Part shown: positions 7,296-12,046 of the stretch, piece by piece
How the letters are laid out: each line of letters begins with the position of its first letter
Position numbering within the stretch: position 1 is the first letter of the stretch
Origin: CAJGCS01 sp045589955
GTDB taxonomy: Bacteria > Bacillota_I > Bacilli_A > ML615J-28 > CAG-313
Assembly: GCA_045589955.1 (NCBI GenBank)
Contig: JAZNQD010000050.1
Location: forward strand, 1 to 12,046
Length of the DNA: 12,046 nt
Direction: 5' to 3'
The notes under the pieces: generated by a model
The model's database searches: none
The model's input: only the letters and a program-made list of their open reading frames with translations
What the model was told of the DNA's origin: nothing
Position numbers and translations under genes: made by a program

Positions 7296-7571
7296 CTATT
7301 TCTTAGCTTTCTTGTCTTTTCCGTGACCACGGTAAGTTCTTGTAGGAGCGAATTCGCCGAATTTATGACCTACCATGTCTTCTGTAACATATACTGGTAA
7401 ATGTTCTTTACCATTATGAACTGCAACAGTATGGCCAACGAATTGAGGATAGATTGTTGATCTTCTTGACCATGTTTGGATTACTTTCTTTTGATTAGCT
7501 TCGTTTAATTTTTCAACTTTATTTAATAAATGTTGATCAATGAATGGAGCTTTATAAGATGAACGTGCCAT
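7296..7571 (-). CDS. rpsS: 30S ribosomal protein S19
   Basis: S19 lies in the 30S head with S13 and makes bridge B1a with the 50S subunit. It has 91 residues, the normal length. MARSSYKAPFIDQHLL at the N-terminus and the signature block from VGHTVAVHNGKEHLPVYVTEDM to HKFGEFAPTRTYRGH (about 45-83) are diagnostic. The C-terminal tail GKDKKAKK is basic as usual. GGAGGT precedes the ATG and overlaps the TAA stop of rplB (TAAGGAGG). Confidence 0.99.
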   Translation of the reverse strand: MARSSYKAPFIDQHLLNKVEKLNEANQKKVIQTWSRRSTIYPQFVGHTVAVHNGKEHLPVYVTEDMVGHKFGEFAPTRTYRGHGKDKKAKK

Positions 7572-7586
7572 AATTTAGCTACCTCC

Positions 7587-8417
7587 TTAACCGTTTCTAC
7601 GACGAACAATAAGATCGTTCGATTTATTTTTAGTTTTTCTTGTTTTCATACCAAGAGCGATTTTACCCCAAGGAGTCATTGGAGATTTACGACCGATAGG
7701 TTGACGGCCTTCACCACCACCATGAGGGTGATCGTTAGGGTTCATAACTGAACCACGAACTGTTGGACGAACGCCCATATGACGAGTACGACCAGCTTTA
7801 CCGATATTAACTAATGAGTAGTCAATGTTACCAACAGTACCAACTGTTGCACGGCAGTTTGCAAGTACACGACGAACTTCACCAGAAGTTAAACGTAATA
7901 ATACGTATCTTTCTTCACGACCTAAGATTTGAGCACTAGCACCAGCAGCTCTAACTAATTGGCCTCCGTGACCAGGGTGTAATTCAACGTTGTGTACCAT
8001 TGTACCAACAGGGATATTTGCAAGTGGTAATGAGTTACCAACTTTAATGTCTACATTTTCACCAGACATAATCATTGAACCAACTTCTAAATCTTTTGGA
8101 GCAATGATATAACGTTTTTCACCGTCTACATAATTGATTAATGCAATGTTTGCACTACGGTTTGGATCGTATTCGATTGTAGCAACTTTACCAGGAATGT
8201 TGTCTTTATTACGTTTGAAGTCGATAATACGATATTTTCTTTTTTCGCCTCCACCATGGTGACGTACAGTAATTTGACCTTTATTATTACGTCCGCCTTT
8301 ACCACTTAAAGAAACTAATAAACTTTTCTCAGGAGCGCTACCAGTTAATTCGTCGTATGTTAATACTGACATGTTACGACGACCGTTTGTTGTTGCTTTA
8401 TATTTTCTAACAGCCAT
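7587..8417 (-). CDS. rplB: 50S ribosomal protein L2
   Basis: L2 is the most conserved large-subunit protein and is required for subunit joining and peptidyl-transferase centre structure. The product has 276 residues, the usual size. It begins MAVRKYKATTNGRRNMSV; an OB-fold/SH3-like RNA-binding core contains VRHHGGGEKRKYRIIDF and ELHPGHGGQLVRAAG. The C-terminal signature NPNDHPHGGGEGR has its conserved His at about residue 230. The frame extends upstream to 8465, but that overlaps rplW with non-conserved sequence. ATG 8417 has AGGAGG 6 bases ahead, fused to the rplW TAG stop. Confidence 0.99.
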   Translation of the reverse strand: MAVRKYKATTNGRRNMSVLTYDELTGSAPEKSLLVSLSGKGGRNNKGQITVRHHGGGEKRKYRIIDFKRNKDNIPGKVATIEYDPNRSANIALINYVDGEKRYIIAPKDLEVGSMIMSGENVDIKVGNSLPLANIPVGTMVHNVELHPGHGGQLVRAAGASAQILGREERYVLLRLTSGEVRRVLANCRATVGTVGNIDYSLVNIGKAGRTRHMGVRPTVRGSVMNPNDHPHGGGEGRQPIGRKSPMTPWGKIALGMKTRKTKNKSNDLIVRRRNG

Positions 8418-8427
8418 TTTATGCCTC

Positions 8428-8712
8428 CTATACTTCGAATACATCGATAGTTTGACCAGGTGCAAGTCTTACGATTGCTTTTTTATAAGCAGGTTTGAAA
8501 CCTTCGTATCTTTGCATTCTCTTAGCTTTACGATGTACATTAATTGTTCTGATTTCTACAACTTTAACTTTAAAGATTTTTTCGATAGCATCTTTAACTT
8601 CAGTTTTAGTAGCTTTAGGATCAACTTCAAATGTGTATTGTAAGTTTTCAACTAAGTTACTTGATTTTTCAGTTATGATTGGTCTTTTAATAACATCATA
8701 CATTGATTTCAT
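8428..8712 (-). CDS. rplW: 50S ribosomal protein L23
   Basis: L23 sits at the tunnel exit and is the docking site for trigger factor and the signal recognition particle. It has 94 residues. The motif DVIKRPIITEKSSNL at about 6-20, the core YTFEVDPKATKTEVKDAIEKIFKVKV and the basic loop NVHRKAKRMQRYEGFKPAYKKAIV identify it. Two Met codons, residues 1 and 4, could start. The first is preferred because its ATG overlaps the rplD stop as TAATG and AGGAGGT ends 9 bases before it. This one-base overlap is the only overlap in the operon and implies coupled or reinitiating translation with L4. Confidence 0.98.
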   Translation of the reverse strand: MKSMYDVIKRPIITEKSSNLVENLQYTFEVDPKATKTEVKDAIEKIFKVKVVEIRTINVHRKAKRMQRYEGFKPAYKKAIVRLAPGQTIDVFEV

Positions 8713-9338
8713 TATTTAAGTACCTCCTCATATTTTTCTACTGCAGCTTTAGTTACTACTAAACTTACTGCATTCATCATTTGATATACTGATACATGTG
8801 AAACTGTGCTTACTAATACATTTGGAATATTACGTCCTGCAAGTTCAACATTACCATTTGGTTCGTCTAATACAACGATTACTTTTTTACCTGTAACTTC
8901 TAATGCTTTTAATACTTCTACTAAAGCTTTAGTTTTGAAAGTTTCAAGTTCTAATTGATCAACAACATAAATTTGTTCTTCTCTAACTTTTGAGCTTAAT
9001 GCACATCTCATTGCAAGACGAACAACTTTTTTGTTAACTTTTAAGTTATATGATCTAGGAGTAGGTGCGAATACTACACCACCGCCACGCCATTGTGGTG
9101 AACGGATACTACCTTGACGAGCACGACCTGTACCTTTTTGGCGCCATGGTTTTCTACCACCACCGCTAACTTCTGAACGAGTTTTTGCTTTTTGTGTACC
9201 TTGACGCATAGCAGCTCTTTCAGCGATAACAGTATCAAAGATTGCTTGTTGGTTGTCTTCTTGACCGAATACGTGTTCGCTTAATTCTAAAGCACCAACT
9301 TCTTTACCTAATTGATTGAATAATTTTACTGTAGGCAT
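8712..9338 (-). CDS. rplD: 50S ribosomal protein L4
   Basis: L4 binds 23S rRNA domain I and its long loop lines the tunnel constriction opposite L22. In Escherichia coli it also represses its own S10 operon through the mRNA leader. The 208 residues show the extended loop at about 45-97, including GGGRKPWRQKGTGRARQGS and SPQWRGGGVVFAPTPRSY, both strongly conserved. The globular core with DQLELETFKTKALVEVL and VIVVLDEPN follows. The SD is AAGGAG. It is the leading candidate ligand for the structured leader upstream of rpsJ, but that is inference from other bacteria. Confidence 0.99.
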   Translation of the reverse strand: MPTVKLFNQLGKEVGALELSEHVFGQEDNQQAIFDTVIAERAAMRQGTQKAKTRSEVSGGGRKPWRQKGTGRARQGSIRSPQWRGGGVVFAPTPRSYNLKVNKKVVRLAMRCALSSKVREEQIYVVDQLELETFKTKALVEVLKALEVTGKKVIVVLDEPNGNVELAGRNIPNVLVSTVSHVSVYQMMNAVSLVVTKAAVEKYEEVLK

Positions 9339-9352
9339 GTCTTATCTCCTTT

Positions 9353-10012
9353 CTATTGTAATGCAGCTGGGTTAAGTTCTGGTTTCTTAGCTTTAACAGC
9401 ATTTTTAACAACTACATAAGAGTTATTAGCACCAGGAACATTACCTTTTACTAAGATTACATTATTTTCAGCATCATATTTAACAAATTCAAGATTTTGA
9501 ACTGTTTTTTGTCCTCCACCCATACGTCCTGGCATTTTCTTACCTGGTTTAATACGAGCAGGTTGAATTGAACCCATTGAACCAGTACCACGGTGGTAAC
9601 CTGAACCGTGAGCCATTGGTCCACGTGAATAGTTGTGACGTTTAATTACACCAGCAAAACCTTTACCTTTTGCAGTACCTGTAACGTCTACAAGTTCACC
9701 TTCAACAAATATATTTCCTTTAACCTCTTGTCCAACTTCGAAAGCTAGCATTTCTTCTCCAGCGATTTCTTTAATGAAGCGCTTAGGAGCTGTTGATGCC
9801 TTAGCTACATGCCCTAATTCAGGTTTAGTTGCAAGACTTTCTCTTTTGTCTGCATAACCTAATTGAACAGCATTGTAACCATCAGTTTCAATAGTCTTTT
9901 TTTGTAACACAACGTTAGGTGTTACTTCTATAACTGTAACTGGGATTAAAGTGCCAGTTTCAGAAAAGATTTGTGTCATTCCGATTTTTTTACCTAAGAT
10001 TCCTTTGGCCAT
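9353..10012 (-). CDS. rplC: 50S ribosomal protein L3
   Basis: L3 is an early assembly protein whose long loop reaches toward the peptidyl-transferase centre. It has 219 residues. GILGKKIGMTQIF is at 4-16; the loop at about 118-165 contains KGFAGVIKRHNYSRGPMAHGS and the signature PGKKMPGRMGG. The first beta-barrel part lies on either side of that loop. The C-terminal tail (about 205-219, KAKKPELNPAALQ) is variable in the family. GGGAG precedes the ATG by about 9 bases. The TAG stop is followed by AAAGGAG, the rplD SD. Confidence 0.99.
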   Translation of the reverse strand: MAKGILGKKIGMTQIFSETGTLIPVTVIEVTPNVVLQKKTIETDGYNAVQLGYADKRESLATKPELGHVAKASTAPKRFIKEIAGEEMLAFEVGQEVKGNIFVEGELVDVTGTAKGKGFAGVIKRHNYSRGPMAHGSGYHRGTGSMGSIQPARIKPGKKMPGRMGGGQKTVQNLEFVKYDAENNVILVKGNVPGANNSYVVVKNAVKAKKPELNPAALQ

Positions 10013-10030
10013 GAGTCTTTCTCCCTTCTA

Positions 10031-10339
10031 TTATTTTAATACGATTTCGACACCAGATGGAAGTTCTAAGTGAACTAACGCATCCATAGTTTTTGGAGTA
10101 ATATTTAAAATATCAATTAAACGTTTGTGAGTACGACGTTCAAATTGTTCACGACTATCTTTGTATTTATGTGGTGAACGGATAATAGTAAATACTTCCT
10201 TGTCTGTTGGAAGTGGGATTGGACCAGATACTTTTGCACCTGTTCTTTTCGCAGCTTCAACAATTTTTTTCGCAGATTCGTCTATTAATCTGTGATCATA
10301 AGATAATAATTTAATTCTTAATTTTTTTTCTTTTGCCAT
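10031..10339 (-). CDS. rpsJ: 30S ribosomal protein S10
   Basis: S10 is a 30S head protein and also the NusE partner of NusB in transcription antitermination. It has 102 residues, the exact family length. The signature block VSGPIPLPTDKEVFTIIRSPHKYKDSREQFERRTHKRLIDI at about 37-77 is complete. It is the first gene of the operon. AGGAGG (10346-10351) precedes its ATG and adjoins a stem of the leader. The gene ends with tandem in-frame stops, TAA then TAG. The upstream neighbour is not tuf, as in many Firmicutes, but an unrelated lipoprotein-like gene behind a terminator. Confidence 0.99.
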   Translation of the reverse strand: MAKEKKLRIKLLSYDHRLIDESAKKIVEAAKRTGAKVSGPIPLPTDKEVFTIIRSPHKYKDSREQFERRTHKRLIDILNITPKTMDALVHLELPSGVEIVLK

Positions 10340-10485
10340 ATTTTTCCTCCTAGCTTGATTTTTATAAGCTACATAGGCTCCATGCGAATTACCTGATTCG
10401 CGGAATATTAGACGATTCCTAACACACTATGGCAACTCAACCGTGTGTATCAGCAACCTCGCATATCTTTGCCTTCTTTTTAGCC
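10340..10485 (-). promoter_or_regulatory. Structured 5' leader of the S10-spc operon mRNA
   Basis: This is the untranslated stretch between the inferred transcription start (near 10485) and rpsJ. Stems read by eye are: ACACAC (10448-10443) with GTGTGT (10427-10422); GGAAT (10419-10415) with ATTCC (10406-10402); GCGAAT (10401-10396) with ATTCGC (10389-10384); TAGCTT (10371-10366) with AAGCTA (10356-10351), directly against the SD. An alternative long-range stem, ATGCGA (10464-10459) with TCGCAT (10387-10382), would enclose the first two hairpins and exclude the third. No hairpin is followed by a U-run, so control, if any, is probably at ribosome binding. Leaders that respond to a ribosomal protein (L4 in Escherichia coli) are known for S10 operons. 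I cannot assign this one to a described family by eye. Confidence 0.6.
10345..10351 (-). promoter_or_regulatory. rpsJ ribosome binding site next to a hairpin
   Basis: AGGAGG lies 6 bases before the rpsJ ATG. Its first base is the last base of the TAGCTT/AAGCTA stem. CCT at 10377-10375 could pair with the AGG at 10348-10346, or CCTA (10377-10374) with TAGG (10352-10349), either of which would hide part of the site. The pairing is seen in sequence; the effect on translation is inferred. Confidence 0.6.
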
Positions 10486-10491
10486 TTATAT

Positions 10492-10519
10492 ATTATACTT
10501 ATTTTTGAAATTTTTGCAA
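10492..10519 (-). promoter_or_regulatory. Sigma-A-type promoter for the S10-spc operon
   Basis: A perfect TATAAT (10497-10492) is preceded at 16 bp by TTGCAA (10519-10514), which matches TTGACA at four of six positions; taken as TTTGCA the spacing is 17. The spacer is A/T-rich. This predicts a start near 10485 and a leader of about 145 nt. It is the best promoter match between the terminator and rpsJ. A near-palindrome, gcaaacatgttgc at 10516-10528, overlaps the -35 region. Confidence 0.7.
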
Positions 10520-10546
10520 ACATGTTGCATTATTTTTCTAAAAAGC

Positions 10547-10555
10547 TTTATAACA
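10547..10555 (-). promoter_or_regulatory. Possible second, extended -10 promoter element
   Basis: TGTTATAAA on the minus strand fits an extended -10 box (TGnTATAAa). I see no good -35 at 16-18 bp upstream, only A/T-rich sequence. It would give a start about 55 bases upstream of the main promoter's. In such AT-rich DNA a chance match is quite possible. Confidence 0.25.
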
Positions 10556-10600
10556 TCAAAGCACTAAACATTATTTTTTAAGCAAAAACTTCCTACACCT

Positions 10601-10632
10601 AAAAAGCTTGCCCCTTTTTAGGCAAGCTTTTT
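10601..10632 (-). terminator. Hairpin terminator after the lipoprotein-like gene
   Basis: A perfect 12-bp stem (10601-10612 with 10621-10632; aaaaagcttgcc/ggcaagcttttt) closes an 8-base loop. On the minus strand it ends in five Ts; on the plus strand it runs into a much longer T tract (to about 10660, with single interruptions). It therefore resembles a bidirectional Rho-independent terminator. It lies about 40 bases after the stop at 10671 and separates that gene from the S10 promoter. No plus-strand gene that would need it is visible. Confidence 0.8.
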
Positions 10633-10670
10633 TTTGTTTTTTATTTTATTTTTTTATTTTTACTTTCCTT

Positions 10671-11159
10671 TTAAAAAGGAAGCTTATGCTCCTCAAAAGT
10701 TTCTTCACCTATATACTTTTTAACAAATTCATTCCAGGTTTCTTCAGATACTACACCATGAAATGCTTTAGATTGTTCTTTTGAATTATAGGTATAAACT
10801 GTACCACAGTTTGATACAACTTGATAAGCACCGGATGAATATATAATTTTAAACACGAATCCATAAATATCCCAATTTGGATCGTTTGCTGCAAAAATAA
10901 GCAGTATTGATTTAAAGTCAAAAGATTCAAGATCTTGAATCACCCCATCATATACATCCTTATCGAGAATCTCAATCGGTTGCATAGATTCTGGTATATC
11001 TTGCAAATATAATTCTTCTTCCACATCTATGAAATAAACTTCAATAGACTCAATATTTTCACCATCTTCTAATCTTTCAAACTTGTTATGAAATGTTACA
11101 CAACTAGATGTACACATTATAATAAACAATAAAACAATAAGACATAAGATTTTTTTCAT
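10671..11159 (-). CDS. Small lipoprotein-like protein of unknown function
   Basis: I do not recognise the family. The product has 162 residues. It starts MKKILCLIV and has a basic N-terminus and a hydrophobic core (residues 4-16), followed by TSSC with Cys20 as a possible lipid-attachment site. The lipobox is imperfect, with Thr at -3, so a plain signal peptide or membrane anchor is an alternative. The rest is acidic and soluble-looking, with many Asp/Glu and aromatic residues (about 24-160) and a second Cys pair absent. A start 15 bases upstream is possible, but ATG 11159 is preferred because AGGTGAT (11163-11169) lies just before it and the upstream ATG would put the signal further in. It sits alone on the strand of the operon, ends at a terminator and is probably a separate unit. 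Confidence 0.75.
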   Translation of the reverse strand: MKKILCLIVLLFIIMCTSSCVTFHNKFERLEDGENIESIEVYFIDVEEELYLQDIPESMQPIEILDKDVYDGVIQDLESFDFKSILLIFAANDPNWDIYGFVFKIIYSSGAYQVVSNCGTVYTYNSKEQSKAFHGVVSEETWNEFVKKYIGEETFEEHKLPF

Positions 11160-11367
11160 ATTATCACCTAACACATTTAACTTTTTTATATTTTATATAT
11201 CAACAAATAAGTATATCGTCTTCCTTTTTTACCGTTAAACAAGAAAGCGAAGTTATTTTTTAATAAATCAGTGTTATATAAAACTGCTTTGTAGTAGCAT
11301 AGATAAAAAGGATATATATTTAAAATAACACCATCAATTCGCGACAAATTGTAACATTTTTATATGT
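11160..11367 (-). other. AT-rich gap between the LRR gene and the lipoprotein-like gene
   Basis: No open frame of note, RNA gene or convincing terminator is visible. Weak inverted repeats exist: CAATT/AATTG near 11335-11353, and GTGTTAT (about 11324-11330) with ATAACAC (about 11272-11278), but none is followed by a T-run. The promoter of the lipoprotein-like gene should lie in 11175-11260, where TATAAA-like strings are frequent, yet I find no clear -35/-10 pair. Confidence 0.5.
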
Positions 11368-12046
11368 TTATTCCTTATACCCCCACACAACAAAAGCATC
11401 TCCTAGATCCGACCAACCATGCACCCAACCTCCAGGTCTAGACAAAGCTTCACAATATATTTTTATATTGTGACATGCAGAGAACGCATGGAAACCGATT
11501 TGTATTACACTATCTGGAATAATAACAGTTGCTAAGTTCGCACAATAATAAAATGCAGAGTCTTCAATGTTTATGACACTATTTGGTATCACTATTTCCG
11601 TCAAACTCACACAATTTCGAAACGCTTCATACCCTATGCTTGTAACACTATTTGGTATCACTATATTTGTTAAATTTGTACAATTAAAAAATGTCATACT
11701 ATCAATACTTGTTACGCTGTCTGGTATGACTACGCTTGCTAAATTTGTACAATTAAAAAATGCTCTATGTCCTATGCTTATAACACTATTGGGAATTTCT
11801 ATAGTTGTTAAGCTTTTACAATCAAAGAATGCACAAGCTACGACGTTTGTTACTCCATCAGGAATTATAAACTTTTCTTCTTGTTTACCTATGGCATACT
11901 GGATCAATGTTTTACCATCTTTCGAATATAAATTTCCGTCAACAGATTTATAGTTTTTATTACTTTCAGATACGTTAATATTCGTTAAACTTTGGCAATC
12001 AAAGAATGCAAAATCTCCTATGTTTGTGACATTTTCTGAAATTTCT
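11368..12046 (-). CDS. BspA-like leucine-rich repeat protein (N-terminus beyond window edge)
   Basis: The frame is open from the window edge to the TAA stop, giving 225 residues of a C-terminal part. It has six tandem 23-residue repeats (residues about 61-198) of the pattern IPxSVTSIgxxAFxNCxNLtxIv, plus an earlier degenerate one (IGDFAFFDCQSLTNI, 9-23). Between them is SVDGNLYSKDGKTLIQY, a typical linker in this family. This is the LRR_5/BspA type, found on surface or secreted proteins of host-associated bacteria and some protozoa, where some members bind host proteins. The tail after the repeats (CEALSRPGGW...VVWGYKE) also looks like a common ending of such proteins. A TTG at 11907 is not a real start, since repeat-family sequence continues upstream of it. 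Secretion cannot be judged without the N-terminus. Confidence 0.92.
   Translation of the reverse strand, partial: EISENVTNIGDFAFFDCQSLTNINVSESNKNYKSVDGNLYSKDGKTLIQYAIGKQEEKFIIPDGVTNVVACAFFDCKSLTTIEIPNSVISIGHRAFFNCTNLASVVIPDSVTSIDSMTFFNCTNLTNIVIPNSVTSIGYEAFRNCVSLTEIVIPNSVINIEDSAFYYCANLATVIIPDSVIQIGFHAFSACHNIKIYCEALSRPGGWVHGWSDLGDAFVVWGYKE
11452..11865 (-). repeat. Six tandem 69-bp coding repeats
   Basis: Units start at 11865, 11796, 11727, 11658, 11589 and 11520 (minus strand) and each encodes one 23-residue leucine-rich repeat. Most units have diverged, but 11671-11693 and 11740-11762 are identical over 23 bases at exactly one unit's distance. This points to recent duplication or gene conversion between neighbouring units. 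Confidence 0.9.

Noticed and set aside
1..10339. Reassignment of TGA to Trp
   Set aside because: The Trp codons I checked are TGG and no conserved gene contains an in-frame TGA; absence of TGA stops alone is not enough.
10340..10485. Transcription attenuator or T-box in the rpsJ leader
   Set aside because: No hairpin followed by a T-run is present and I see no T-box sequence, so termination control is unsupported.
10340..10670. tRNA, CRISPR array, insertion sequence or prophage traces in the intergenic region
   Set aside because: There is no cloverleaf, no regular spacer-repeat array, no transposase and no terminal repeats. The stretch is explained by a terminator, a promoter and a leader.
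11160..11174. Earlier start of the lipoprotein-like gene at 11174
   Set aside because: The SD AGGTGAT would fall inside that reading, just before the next ATG, and the signal peptide begins more typically at MKK.
11368..11907. Leucine-rich repeat protein starting at TTG 11907
   Set aside because: The frame remains open to the window edge and the upstream residues continue the family pattern, so the gene is partial rather than starting here.
11567..11953. Plus-strand frame of 128 codons opposite the leucine-rich repeat gene
   Set aside because: It is the antisense of the 69-bp repeats, and its apparent repeats (TLFGI/TLSGM) only mirror them. The minus frame has clear family motifs.

Overview
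The window is the S10-spc ribosomal protein supercluster of an AT-rich, Gram-positive-type bacterium, with the upstream end of the operon and two unrelated accessory genes. Every gene I can support lies on the minus strand, so the map is read from right to left. Three things point to a low-GC Bacillota/Mycoplasmatota-like organism: GC in the mid-30s percent by eye, very strong AGGAGG Shine-Dalgarno (SD) sites, and a zinc-binding (type Z) S14. The Firmicute-like gene order agrees, and the BspA-type leucine-rich repeat protein at the right edge would suit a host- or gut-associated lifestyle. I cannot name a species.

Right edge (10671-12046): the C-terminal 225 residues of a BspA-like leucine-rich repeat protein run off the window. 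Next comes a roughly 190-base AT-rich gap, then a small lipoprotein-like gene of unknown function, which ends before a perfect 12-bp hairpin terminator (10601-10632).

Control region (10340-10600): a sigma-A-type promoter (-10 at 10492-10497) precedes a leader of about 145 nt. The leader holds several short hairpins, including two mutually exclusive pairings and a stem that abuts the rpsJ SD. It has no hairpin plus U-run, so any control there is more likely translational than by attenuation. This is the most interesting non-coding signal in the window.

Operon (1-10339): rpsJ, rplC, rplD, rplW, rplB, rpsS, rplV, rpsC, rplP, rpmC, rpsQ, rplN, rplX, rplE, rpsN, rpsH, rplF, rplR, rpsE, rpmD, rplO and secY (cut by the left edge). 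No gap exceeds 18 bases and there is no internal terminator, so S10 and spc appear to form one transcription unit. Stop codons are often fused to the next gene's SD (TAGGAGG), which suggests tight translational coupling. The products build both ribosomal subunits, and SecY supplies the membrane channel for protein export.

Most of the window is ordinary, highly conserved housekeeping DNA. The points worth a second look are the leader, the stop-codon pattern (TAG and TAA only), a lysine-rich N-terminal extension on L29, and the accessory genes directly upstream of the operon.
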